From: Crotophaga sulcirostris
Lineage: Eukaryota; Chordata; Aves; Cuculiformes; Crotophagidae
Assembly: GCA_013397455.1 (NCBI GenBank)
Contig: VYZB01000120.1
Coordinates: forward strand, 1,074,748 to 1,138,747
Length of the DNA: 64,000 nucleotides
Direction of reading: 5' to 3'
The notes under the pieces are model-generated. The model was given only the letters and a program-made list of their open reading frames with translations. It had not been told where the DNA came from and made no database searches. The position numbers and the translations under genes are program-made. This document shows positions 12,701 to 25,200 of this stretch, in pieces. Each line of letters starts with the position of its first letter. Positions within the stretch are counted from its first letter, which is position 1.

Positions 12701-15700
12701 TCAGCCTTGCTTTCTGCCATGTCCTCAATTATTTGTTGACTCAAAATTTGTTTTACAGGCTTGTAAACCACAATGAGATTGGATTAATGAGTGTGTAAAC
12801 AGCTTGGATCACTCCCACCCTCCCATTTCTCACACTAGCTGAATTCCCATGTTATGTTATCTATCTCTAATTTGATAGATCAGAAATCCTTACTATCAGA
12901 CTGGCAATTTCATGGCCCAGTTCCCTCAGCACTGGGGATGGAGATTATCTGGTCTTTCTAGCTAGAATATATTAAACTCTGAGTTTAACTTCAATCTGTA
13001 GTGGAGTAATTTCCATTTCTCTGAACATTTCCATTAGTCATCCTGGCTCTGACCCTGCAGTCTAGATAATTATTCTTATTGAATTGCAGAGGCAAGCTAG
13101 ACTCTTATTTTTTAAGACCTAAATAAATTGTTACTCCTTTTAACCTGAGCAGGAAGCTGAATGTCAGGATCTCAGAGATAATTTCATTTAGGAAGGTAAA
13201 TCAACAGGAGGAATTCAGTGGCTCTGAAGTAGTTTTATTTGCTTGCTTGCAGGGATGTGCGAAATCCAGAATGAAAGGCTCTAACGAGTTCCCAGCTGCC
13301 TCTCTCAGGCCCAGATGGACAATGCTGGACCTGCAAAGCCCAGGCAGGGCTTCCCACAGAGCTGGGGGCCACTGTCACTGTGGCCACCTGACCCCACCAG
13401 CAGCCAACAGCAATGCCACTGGTCCCAAGCAGTCAAGGTCCCACAACTCATTTTGTTCATCTTTGATAAAATTTGCTTGTCACCATCTGCTTTCAAGTTC
13501 CTTAAATGAAAGGTTAAGCTGCAGATTTCAACATGGTTAAGTGAACAGATGACATTAGTTTTCATCTGATCCATCCCTTGCTGCAAGTGTAGACCACTTA
13601 TTCTTGCCCCAATTGTACGCAGCATTTTCACATTGTTAAACACTTCCAGGAGGATGTAAAGGCTTCAGAGGTCTCTGTTATTTTTCTTAGTTTCTTTGCA
13701 AGGTCTAACTAGACCCAACTGGGGTTATCTCTCACAGTAGTCATAGACAGCCTGACCTCAAAAGTGTGGTTGCTCTCTTTTCTCTTTCTTTTTTTTCTAT
13801 CATGGTCTCTATTCACAAGAGCACTTGTGAGACAGTTAGGATGTGTCCCATTAGGCCCAGAATCTTTCCATGACCCTTTCCCTTTCTGCCTAGGATACAA
13901 TAATCTGGTGGCCTCTGGTGGGTTGGCCAGGATGGAGCACAGAGGGGCAGCAGTGGTGGCAGTGGTGCCTTCCTTGACCACCATGTGCCATTCCACAACC
14001 TCTTCTGCCTGCCACACCCAAGCCGCTCTCACCAGCCTCTCACTTTCTGCTGAGCACTCTTCTTCACCATGCTGTCTCCCTGGCCCAGGGCTATGATGTG
14101 ACCGTACAAACACCTGCATCAATATGATGGGAATTGGCACGCGACAGGAGCAAAAAAATAGGTTAAGGCAACATCACCCTTGACTGGTTTAATAAGTGAG
14201 CTGCTGCATCCAAGAACACCTGGGGTTGCTGGCTGTTAGTAGGACTATTTTCCAGTTAGGAACTGTGAACTTAAAATCTTTGTAATTATGTGGTTTCCAA
14301 GAGCACCTTTTCCTAATGAAACTGCAAAGCTTTCTCCCACTTCTAAATCCAGTACTTTCCCTGCCATTACTACCACCACCAATCTGTTTCAAAACCGGCT
14401 TGGGGGAAAAACCTTTCCCTCCCTTCTGAGCACACAGGTTTTTGGGTTTTTTTTGAGGTGGGTTTTTCTTGTAGAAGCAAAGGGCTACAGTGGCTGTCTT
14501 TCTGCACTGCAGTATTGGCAAATATGTCTCACAGAAACATTTATCCCTGATACAGATATTCAGGCACCTACTTGCTACAAGATATGAACACAGAGACTTT
14601 TCTTCCTACAACTTAACCTGTTAAACCTTATTTGTCTACTAAAAAGTCCAACTGAAGTACTGTTCTTTTTATTTGGGTTGCGGTTGCACAGAAAAAAAGT
14701 TCATCAGGAGAGAAGACCTTCTGCTCATGCTAGAGCTTACTGAAGAAAAATGGGCTTGGGGTTTGGATTTCACCTTTTTCATTGCAACGAGGCCCAATCC
14801 AACCACAGGCCTCCTCATTTCTGCCACTGAGCCCACAGACGATGCCCTCCAGGAGATGCTGGCTGGGAGCCCTGGGCTTCCCATGGCAAGTGCAAACCAT
14901 CCATTTCCCGACCATCTGACAGCGATGCAGCACCAGCACCAGGGAAGGATGGCGGTGGGGAGCAGGTTGGTGTCTTTGGGCATGTTCATCCAACAAAGAG
15001 GTTGTCCTGAGGCCATGTGGGATAGCCAGGATAGGCCTGTGCACTGGCCAGCTCATGCTGCTGCATCAGGGGCCGACCAGGGCCACGTGCCATGCATCCC
15101 TGTGGGAGACATTCATCCCAAGGGGAAGGTCTTGACTGGCTTGCTACCGTTTTCATGTGTACGCTAAACAACACTGATTGCAAATTAACAATCTTTTAGA
15201 CTGCATTAGAATATTGTCATTGAATAACTGCGCACAGTGTGAAAATTGCCATTGATGGCAGGGAAATTTAAGTGCCCTTTGAAGCGGGATATGCACAGCT
15301 ATGTCTTCTGCAAACTGATTGCTTTCCTGGGGTAGCCAAACCTGGGCAGATAACCTCACCAAGCAAACGTGAGTCAAATTATTTCTGGTAGATGCTGGGG
15401 AAACAAAGAAATGCTCATGTTTAACAGAGCACAGACGCTTTGTCGTGTGGCCCAATCACTGGCACGGCTGGTCCAAGAGCTGTGCCACGATGAGACAAAG
15501 TGTCGTGATGGCAGGAGCCAGGATTTGCCCCCAGGTGATGGAGGCAGCCACATAAGTCATGGTGCTTTAGCCAGCTCTGTACCGTGAAACCACTTTGGGC
15601 ACCTAAGCTTGCACTCCTGGGGAGTTGTGATGGACTGGGACCAAGAGCTGGTCCATGCCCCACGTGGGCACTGAGTATTTCAGGAAGACTCGTGGCACAT

Positions 15701-15768
15701 TAGGCAAAAGGATTTGAGTGCACTGTGTCCCTCAGAGCACACATTGCGCTCATGCAAGGCAAAAAAAG
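9767..15768. other. Intergenic sequence without recognised features
   Basis: Unique sequence of mixed composition. Noted inside: a locally CpG-rich stretch at 11365-11515, and an open plus-strand frame at 14673-15167 (164 codons) crossed by an acceptor-like tract ending at 14691. Neither can be assigned to a gene or repeat family. Confidence 0.6.
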
Positions 15769-15788
15769 NAAAAAGGGGGGGGGGGGGG
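15769..15788. repeat. Ambiguous base and poly(G) run
   Basis: One N at 15769 within an A run, then 14 G at 15775-15788. Homopolymers like this are error-prone in sequencing, so the local length may be wrong. Confidence 0.9.
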
Positions 15789-18700
15789 CGGGCAGAGGTA
15801 GGGGAGAAAGGAAACAGCTGCCTCGCGAATGAAAAGATTTGCCAAGCTCCCATGGTTAGATTTAATAGCTGGGTGCTACGAGCCCAGGAGAAGAATGTAA
15901 TTTATGTCATTACTGCTAAAAGGCTGGTTTGATGGTGAGGGCCTCATTTGAGTTGCCTAAAACGTTTAACAAAGGGGAAAGTGAAAACAAACATGAACAT
16001 TGTAATAAAAATGATGAGGATTTTGGGGAGACTGCCAGGCACATTTTTCCTGCGGTACAAAGTCCTCTCCTGAAAAGCATCTTATTTTGACTATTTTAAC
16101 TCTAAGACATAATGCTTGAGTTAGAGGTAGAAGGAAATAATTAGGTTTTGCTTTAACTACACAAGTTCCTGGAACAGTGGTTAAGTCACCCTGTTGTGCT
16201 TGAATAGCAGAAGCAATGGTGTGCTTTTTTTTCATTCAGAATTAATTTCCTTTTCTTGAAAAATGACTTCTTGAGTACATTTTTAAAGTATTTTTGGGAT
16301 CAGAATGGAAGGAGACAGAATGGGTTCAAAGGGAGGAGGTCAGGGTGTTTGAGTTAAACCTAGCTTTTCTACCAGGACACTGAATACGACAATTATGTCC
16401 TTACAGGAGCAAAAACAACATGTGTGGCTAACCCTGCTGTTTTGCCTGTTTCTGTACACGGTGCTATTTTTAATGCATCATCTCGACCAGCGTTGGGTGG
16501 AATGTGGCGGGAACTTGAGTTAAAAAAAAATGCAGCCAGGAAAGCTGCTGCTTCACCATGGCACTGTCACGCTGCCTCCTCTTCATTCTGGCTTGCGTGA
16601 GGCCGTATGGTGCTGGGTACAGCCAGTCCTCTCCCCATGGCTTGGCAAATGCCACCATATGCTGCAGGGGGAAGCCGTAAATTCATAGGTTATTTTGGCA
16701 ACATGTTGAAGTTGGGTCAGGTTGTCTTCCTTGAGCTCCTGCTCAGCAAAACACACTGAAGGACTCACGCAGCCTTGTAATGAGCACTGAGGCAGCATCA
16801 GCCGCTGATTTACCATTTGGGTTGAAGCACTTCTCTGGGATGTTTTTGCCCTGAGCAGACAGTCAGCATCAGCTGCCACCCTAGCCAGTGTCCTCCTGCA
16901 GCATCACTTAGGGTGGTGGTGCTTAGATCACTGATACCAGGAATTCACCACAAAGCTCCCCATCCTCCAAAGAGGGCCATGTCTGCCTGTATTTGCCCAC
17001 CATTTGATGCTGGTGGGACCACAGGGAACAGCTGCTGCCAGCTCCTTCCCTGTGGAGACACGCGCTTCTCACACCACTCACTGCTCCAACCATAAAAAGC
17101 CGTTATCCCTTGCACAGCCACAAAAAAACATCCAGGGGGACTTTTGGGATGATGGTCAGCCCACCTCCATGCAGCAAGGTTGATGTTTGCTGGCTGTTAA
17201 TTGCAGCCAACTGAGTAGCAATGATTTTGCAATAGAACTGCTACTAGGCCATTCAAATTATCTGCTCCAGTGCTTTGAGAGACAGCTGGTAAGGCAAATA
17301 GTAACAATCCAGAGAAATTATCCTTATTTGCCTGTAAGCTCAGCATCATAACTTGAGGCTCAAATGAACCTCTTTTTTTTGGCACGCAAGGTCAGTATTG
17401 CCTTTTGTATATGGCCAACATTAGAATAAGTCCCAGCCAGGCACAGCATCTCTTTACGAAGAAGATGCATTTAAAACTTAGATGCATTTGCTGTTCTTGT
17501 CAGAGATCACCTTCCAGAATGGGATGGCAGTGAGCCTTCCAGTTTCATGTCTGCAAATACTTGAATACTTTTAGATGAGTTTTAAGGATACCTATTATAC
17601 TATTTTACTTCTTGTTGTTCTAAGACTTGTTGCTACACACAGGAGATGGCTACCAACTTCCCATCAGTGTTAACAGTACAAGAGGGATGTGCACTCTGGA
17701 AAAACCAACCTGATTTTCATGATGCTGAACAAGCCATTCCCTCTCCCTCCCTTCCTTACACAGCTAATATTACATGACATTTTCTTACAGTGAAAAATAT
17801 GCCTTTTGTTGAGCAAGCAAGACCCACAGACTCTGGAGAAATCTACAATTTAAGGGTTTGCTACAGGTTTTCTGTGCCTTTCTTTGCACTGGTGTGTGCT
17901 TTGCTATCCCATTCTCCTCTGACTCCAACACCCAGGGAAACACGACAGCAGGAGGGAGGTGTTGCAAGTGGGACAAGCAGGCAGCGACGCAGCTGCCGGG
18001 ACACAAACATCTCAGGCCAACGTGATGAACCATTACAAAGACCTCCCTGGTGGTGGGGCTCAGGGATGCCTGTGAAACCTTTGCCTTCTGGCTCAGCTGC
18101 TGCTGCCACTTGGCCCCCACCCGAGCCTCACCAATAGTGCTGCCCGGCTGCAAGGGTTGTGTGATGACAGGCTTGGTGCACTCAGCCAGCACTGCACCAA
18201 CTTGCTGATGAGAAACTTCTCTTTTAGTCAGTGGACCTACAGTTTGTCCTCTGGCTGGCTCCTCAGTGGAGGTTTCCAACAAGGAGATGGCTTTGGTGCT
18301 GGAGCCAGATCGGAGCGGGTGCTGAACGGATCTGACTCAGATGTGCAGGCTGCCAGATATCCACCAGCTGGCAGACTATTTTGATCATTAATAATAGCAG
18401 GATTAAATGCAAAGCTGCTATTCTGTTTCCAGAATGAGCTAGGGTCTCAGCCTTACTGCCTCTGAAAATGAGTTGGTTTTCCTTAAAAGATCCAGATCCA
18501 GTCTATTTAGTGCTCCTGGAAGGACTTTAGATCTCCTCAAGGTTCTGCTCATCATGTTGGTACCATACCTGGGCTGCCACTGTCACTGGGTGAGGAGGTC
18601 ACCAGAAAGGGTCAGGTGCTGCTCCTGGCATCAACATATAAAGTATATTGGACTGATTCCACTGGATCACTCCACCAGAGGCAGAGCATTTGAAACACTT

Positions 18701-19865
18701 TGTCTTTTCCCTTGTTTCCAGTAGTGGCTACTAAAATTTCAAGACATTGGTTTGGGCAGCTCTGGAGTACTAGAAGTGTTGCTATGCTTTTATTCCTCCC
18801 CATCACTATCCATTTAAGTGTTGTGTCCATTTCAGTGCTATCAATTTCTTGACAGTTGTTATCACGCACAATAAACTCCATTGTGTTGTATTTATGCTGT
18901 TATCAGATGTTTTCCCTTTTGGTGTTGCTATGAGAAGGCACATGGACTCTGCTGGATCTACATTCACTGTACAACTCACTGACTGTCACATCTTTATCTC
19001 ACCATTTCAGTTTCATCTCTAACTCAAACAATTCTCACTTTTTCACTGCTGATTGTAGAAGTTTTGTGTATTGCTAATCCTTGTCGTTCTTGTTTCTGGC
19101 TCGCTTTTCTGTTTCTGTGACATGACATGCTAGTAACACTCTACAGTATTTCAAATGAGGGTACCATAAATTTATAAAGAAGCTTCACAATTTTTAGATA
19201 TGCAGCCTTTTTTGAGGCCAGGTCATTGAGCATGATAAAGTGCAATGATGCCCTGGATCAGTGACTTGAATTAATCTAGGACATACAAGTCTGTATGTGA
19301 TGAAAACTTTCAAATCATCCTTTTCCAAGTGCATCTCAAAAAGGATTTCCACCCACTGTTGTGCTATGTATCTGGTTTTCCCAGTTTGCATCAGGATGCC
19401 CCAGTCTTCCCTGTATTTACGAAGTCAGCTATATATTTTGTGACCAGCCAGATCTGCTCCTGCGCTGCAGTTCCAGGTCATTAACAGCTCTATTAATCAC
19501 TGTTGCCCGTTTGGAAGGAGAGCACACCCGATTCCTCACCTCTCACTGCATTAAAATGAATCATTTTTCCTTCCTGCTTTGTCTACTGCCTGTTTCAGCT
19601 GATAATTAGAAACATCTTTTGCCTGCTCTTGCCATTTCGGTGCCTTGAGTACCTTTATTAAGGGAGGGGGAATGATAGCCTTGTCAGTGCCAGCAAGCTC
19701 TTCTGTCAGGAGGTTTTGCTGACCAGTCTCAGAGTTGTTAGTGCTGAAGAGGGTGTGGCAGAGCACAACACCTCACTCTGAGGAGAGTGGGGACCAGTGG
19801 GAAAACAAACTCTTTAGCAGGTTTCCATGATGTAATTAGGATGGCATTTCATTGGAGCACTTGAG
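15789..19865. other. Intergenic sequence without recognised features
   Basis: Unique sequence. A minus-strand frame of 165 codons at 17785-18282 lies in a GC-richer patch and has no recognisable domain. No splice-site pattern or repeat family is convincing. Confidence 0.6.
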
Positions 19866-20156
19866 TGTTGGTCTCTTCTTCCAAGTGACAGGTGACAGGA
19901 CAAGAGAAAATGGCCATAAGTTGCACCAGGGCAGGTTTAGGCTGGATATTAAGAAAAAATTCTTCACTGAAAGGGTGGTCAGGTACTGAAACAGGCTGCC
20001 CAGGGAGGTGGTTGAGTCACCATCCCTGGAGGTCTTTAAAAGACGGGTAAATGAGTTTCTGGGGGACGTGGTTTAGCAGAAGACAGGTACAGTTGGACTT
20101 GATGATCTCAAAGGTCTTTTCCAATCGGACGATTCTATGATTCTATGATTCTATGA
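19866..20156 (+). mobile_element. CR1 LINE 3' end with octamer tail
   Basis: It encodes the last RT residues on the plus strand (GGTCTCTTCTTCCAAGTGAC, then GGCAGGTTTAGGCTGGAT, AAATTCTTCACTGAAAGGG). The 3' UTR follows (CAGTTGGACTTGATGATCTC, AAAGGTCTTTTCCAATCGG), ending in three copies of GATTCTAT at 20131-20155. It is about 290 bp long and 5'-truncated. The clear octamers and good match make it one of the younger copies here. Confidence 0.96.
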
Positions 20157-21188
20157 GTGTATTGCCCATTTGGCACCAGCAGTACTATTTCCTGAGCTTA
20201 CAGTTGGGAAAACAGCCCGACAGTCAGCCTTAAAGACTCATCAAATCACTTGAGCTGTGTTCATGAACGTCTAGGGTAGCTCCAGGTGGGAGATGCTCAA
20301 TACTTCCCATCCTGTGGCCCCAGAAGAGGCTCGCAGAGAGGAGGGTAGCCTGCAAAGGCATATGGTACGTTTGCTACCAGCAAAGGCAACCAGCAGGAGG
20401 GTTCAAAAAACAGTGGATTTCAAACGCCTACAGAACAGGCAGTAGAAGTGAATTTCAAATTCACGTCAAGCACTGGCAAAAGGAAGTTTCTTCCAAAAGC
20501 TGTGCTCAATCAGGGAATAGATACACCCTGCGACCTTGCATCCCATCAACACTGCCTCAATGCCCTGAATCTCAATTAGCACTGGCAATGCTCACAGCAA
20601 ACATTAAATGAGCATCTCCTGGGCTGGAGCGACTCATTCGAAAGCCATTGAGTGGGGAAAGGAGACAGCATATTGTCACTAAAACTTATTGCTCATCCAA
20701 GTGGGAGAAAATGCAAAGTCCACAAGCACTTTGATGAAAGCGGCTTTTAGCTTGAAAATATGAGGAGAAAAAGAACGCAGTGAAACAGCCCACCTCCTGT
20801 CACCCACTTAAGGACGCCCCTGCTGACTCTGTTTGAAGGAGGTCAAATAGGGAGGTCATGCTTTGCCGCTTTCAGTTTTTAATAATTATTGTCTGTGTGA
20901 TAGCTGGTGAGTGTAGGTTTTGCATGTGGCCTCTGCGGATCTTGTTCCCACTCCTTCTCCAGAAAAGCAAAAGTCTCTCTTCGCTGAAGAGGAAGAAAGC
21001 AAGGACTGGCACACTTTGCAAAATGACCAAGTATCTTGCTCAGGCTGCAGGGACAGAGCCTCTCGGACCACAGACTTCACTTAATAAGTTACAATCAAAA
21101 TTATAATATATTTGGTAGATGAGGCTTTCAACACAAGGTGACACATTAGTGTGCGTCCCACAACACATACGGCTGTGTGCTGGTGCAG
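20157..21188. other. Intergenic spacer between CR1 copies
   Basis: Unique sequence; a small inverted repeat GGTAGC...GCTACC at 20344-20379. No gene recognised. Confidence 0.65.
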
Positions 21189-21440
21189 ATCATAGAATCA
21201 TAACAGAATCATAGAACAGTTTGGGTTGGAAAGGACCTTAGAGATCAGCAAGTTCCACGGGCAGGGACACCTCCCACCAGACCAGGCTGCTCAAGACCCC
21301 ATCCCACCTGACCTTGAACTCTACCAGGGAGGGGGCATCCACAGTTTCCCTGGGCAACCTGTGCCAGTGCCTCAACACCCTCATCCTTCCTATCTAAAGC
21401 CATTCCCCTTTGTCCTAACACTACTTGCCCCTGCATGGAG
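21189..21440 (-). mobile_element. CR1 LINE 3' end, 5'-truncated
   Basis: The plus strand starts TCATAGAATCATAACAGAAT and continues with GTTTGGGTTGGAAAGGACCT, GGGCATCCACAGTTTCCCTG, GGGCAACCTGTGCCAGTGCC and CCCCTTTGTCCTAACACTAC, the reverse complement of a CR1 end. The 5' limit near 21440 is by eye. Confidence 0.93.
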
Positions 21441-22002
21441 GAGCAGAAGCCTGACCAGCGGTACTTCTCCACCAGCAGGGAGAATGGGCCCCCGCGGTTA
21501 TGGCCTGGCAAGTGGGCAGCCCTAGGGACAAGCCCAACAGAGGCCTCCATGCCCACACTGGCTCTACCATGGTGCTCATCCTTGTAGCTCCTCTGGTGTT
21601 TCTTCCTCTTTACCTTCTCCGCTCAGGTTGAGGTCAAACCCTTCTTTGGGAGCATCAGCCATCCCTCACCAGGCCTGGCTTGACAACCTCCAAACTATTT
21701 CATAGCCTCACCTGGGAAGATAATTCTGCATGTGCCTTCCTCCTCCTTGCCCGATTCAAAGGTGCACAGGTCTGAAACACGATTAAACTTCTTTTACTTT
21801 TTCTTTTCCCCTTGCAGGCCATTTAAAGCAAAGTGATTTTACTAGATGTCAGCTGGCCTCAGCCTGAAGATTCTTTTTTAGAAAACCCTGGTTTTAGCAA
21901 CTCTAAGAAAGCATTTCCCTATAGGTACAAGCCAATGGAAACTGCCTGCTCAAATCACCTCACAAGGACCCTACAGGAAAGCTGGGGAGGGGCTCTTTAT
22001 CA
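21441..22002. other. Spacer between two head-to-head CR1 copies
   Basis: Unique sequence, GC-richer on the left half. No gene or repeat assigned; the left copy could extend somewhat further in than I can see. Confidence 0.6.
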
Positions 22003-22277
22003 CGGAGTGCAGGGATAGGACGAGAGGGAATGGTTTTAAGCTGAAAGAGGGGAGATTTAGATAAGATATTAGGAAGAATTTTTTTCCTGTGAGGGTGGTG
22101 AGGCACTGGAACAGGTTGCCCAGAGAAGTCGTGGGAGCCCCGTCTCTGGAAGAGTTCAAGGCCAGGTTGGATGAAGCTTTTGAGTCTAGTGGAAGGGGTC
22201 CCTGCACATGACAGGGGGGTTGGAACTGAATGATCTTTAAGGTCCCTTCCAACCCAAACCATTTTGTGATTCTATGA
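22003..22277 (+). mobile_element. CR1 LINE 3' end with short tail
   Basis: The plus strand reads GATAGGACGAGAGGGAATGG, AGATTTAGATAAGATATTAG, GTGAGGGTGGTGAGGCACTG, AACAGGTTGCCCAGAGAAG, then GGTCCCTTCCAACCCAAACC and TGTGATTCTATGA. It is the same subfamily type as the minus-strand copy at 21189-21440, in opposite orientation. Confidence 0.95.
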
Positions 22278-25200
22278 CCCTTTGGAGCAGCTCTCAGACA
22301 CAGGCAATTTTGACGGCAAGAACTGGTATTTCAGCTATCACTTTTTCTTTCTTCTTTAGGAAAGAAAAAGAATTTAGAGGGTTTTTTTGGTGGATTTTGT
22401 TGGATTGCCATCATTTCTAGGGGGGAAGCTCAAACACTGACTTATCTCCTGTAGCCATTTTCTTATTGCTCCCTTTCCAGCTGAAAACATCTCTATCAGT
22501 AAAAGCAGTTACTATTATTAAAAACTTTTTTCCACATTTCTACTGGGTTTCGCATGACAACTCAAATCTATCTGTGGAATTACTCTTTCTCTTACTCTAG
22601 CCTCTCTCTTCAGGCTATCCCTTGCACTTATAAGCTGGAATGCACTATGCTCATCACTTAAATAATTGGCTGTAGAAAGATCTGCCTCCCTGGGTGAGGG
22701 CTGGAGAGTCTCCAGAGGGGCTCGCTATTCATCACCATGCTACCAGACAGACTGGTGAGCTTGCTTTTACATATGTAGCCTCTGAGATCAGGTTCACAAA
22801 GGATTGCTCTGTTTTTTCCTTCTCCCCCACCACTTAAGGATCAGGAAAACCACTCAGCATGTAGATCCTAGATGTGTGCAAGAGACGAGTTCCCTCCTTG
22901 CTTCCTCCTTTCCCATCTACCAAGCCAGAATATAAAGACTCCCTCTCCCCAAAAAGCATCTTATATTCCCTCTGACCAGCACAGTTGTGAGCAGAAATGT
23001 GCACACAAATGCACCCTTTGCAGTTTATAACAGCTCTTTAAAAATAATTCTAGCCAATTTACTGAGCCTGACCTCCTGTTTCCCTGGCATCACAAAGGCC
23101 AGCTCTATTCAGGCTGTCCCTTTCCAGGAGATTCCCCATTCGAGTGATTGAAATGCTTTTTGTCTCTTTTGCCACATACAGCACTAAAAGGACTGGACTG
23201 GAGCTTATATTTATCCAGACTATTTTTATAAGTACAACACTCGCAGAGCTACTTCTTACTTCATTGGGATTTTTCAAACAAGGGAAGAAGAAAGATTGAA
23301 GCTCTAAGTTTTTATAACAAACAAAAAGAATATAAACTTCCTTTCCTCCCTTGTTGCCTTACATTCTATATGTGCTGAAGCACTTAAAAGCAGAGTGGTT
23401 CCAAACACAATGGTTTTCCAAGTTCCTTTAGTTTCAGAGTTTATTTTTTCAATGTCATTTACTGCTACTACAGGAGGGAATTTCACTCAAAGACATGAGT
23501 TTGTGGATTCATTTTGCCATGGAGTGCTCCTTTGGGTGAATAACTGTCTCTATGACTTCCTTTCCCTAAGTGTGAAATGAGGATGTTACATATCCATTTT
23601 ACTCAAGAGTTTGAAGATCACTGCTTGAGAGCATGATATAAATATACACTATTAACTCAACAAAGAGAAGCCAAAAAAATCATGTTTTTTTTTTAAAACA
23701 AATTTCACCACACGAGATTGTTAGCCCATTAAAACAAGAGGCTGATGATAAAGGTTACAAGCCAGACCAGATAAATTATCAGAAAAAGGCCTGTTAACTA
23801 TCAACAGAAGAAAAGATTTCTTATTTCTGGACTTGAACATGACACGTGTGCATAGGCGTCTCCCTGCTGCAACAGGAAAAAGCTGGGAAGGACAAGTAAT
23901 TTGAGATTTTTCAACCCTGGGGTCCCGAGTTTAACTCACCTTTGAGGCACTGAGCTGACAGAAAAGCAAGTGCTCACCTTTTCCAAAGCCTTTTTACAAT
24001 ACTTGAGCAGAAGAAAGTAGTCAGAAAAATCAGTCTTAGCTGTAAACTAACTTTGCTTTAATTGAGGATCAACTATTAACTTCTTAGAACATTCATGTGA
24101 ATGACATTTTATTTTTTACAGACTTTTAAGACAGGCCTTCAAAAGCCTGCTTTTACCATTACACGTGAGTGGTCCTGGCAGAACATTTTAAATGCTGTTG
24201 TACTGTAATCACTAGACAAAGAGCCTTGCCAGGTTTCACTAGATTTTAATTTGGCTCTTCTGTAGGAACCTCAGAAACCCTCTGGTCTCCATGAATGTTC
24301 AGTTAACTACAGGAATAACTCAGCTAGTTGCTTCAGTCAGTATTAGAAGAGCCAATATTAAGTGTTTTGCCCGTGACAGCAGTAAGCTGTGCCTATTGAG
24401 ACATGGGTAGGTAAGAAATAGCCTGTTCTTTCAAGAACCTTAGATGTGCTGGTAGAGAGACATTCAAAGAGAGAGATAATGTCCCATGAGCTACCTTGAT
24501 GCAAGGTGTCCTATCACCTACTCCACCTTCAGTGACTTGCAGGGGGTCAAATCCTCTTTGCATGCCCTGAACATCTCTGAGTAGAGAACTGACTTCTGCA
24601 TCTTGCTTGAGGTGTGTCTCTGGAGAGGGTACCTCAGACCTGCAACAATCCATTTCCCACACAAGGACACTTTAGTTCTGGCTTGGAGGCAGGGCAGGCA
24701 TGCCAAGGGCCAGAGCCTGAGCCACCCTGCAAGATGCCATGGTCTGCAGCTCAACCATGTGGGTTTTGTTGAGGCTGTGGTCATGGTGGTGTGCAGGAGG
24801 CACACCCTGGAGAAAGGCAGCTAGAATAGCATCCACAGCACAGCACTGCAGGCATTTCAAAGCACCAGAAACCAACACAAGCAGGACATCACACTCTGGG
24901 CCATCACGCCGCTCTGCTCTTGGTGCAACTCAGTGAAATTAATGCATTCAAACATCCCAACAGATGTGACAGAATGGATGCTGGATTACCCCGCCAATAC
25001 ACCTTTGGCAGCATGTTTATCTCTGCCAGGACACAGTTACTTCATCAGTCAATGGCCAGAGATTTTATGGAATCTGCCCGCACAAAGCCAGGGCAATGGG
25101 AGGTCTGCTCTAAGGGGATTAGAGGGGATCACTGCTTAATTAGTCTAAGAGGGCTGATCTCAAAGATTATTTCTTACACAGAGCAAAAAGAGCTACCAAG

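Noticed and set aside
17785..18282. 165-codon minus-strand frame
   Set aside because: No domain, an opposite-strand frame open over much of the same bases, and no splice or poly(A) context.
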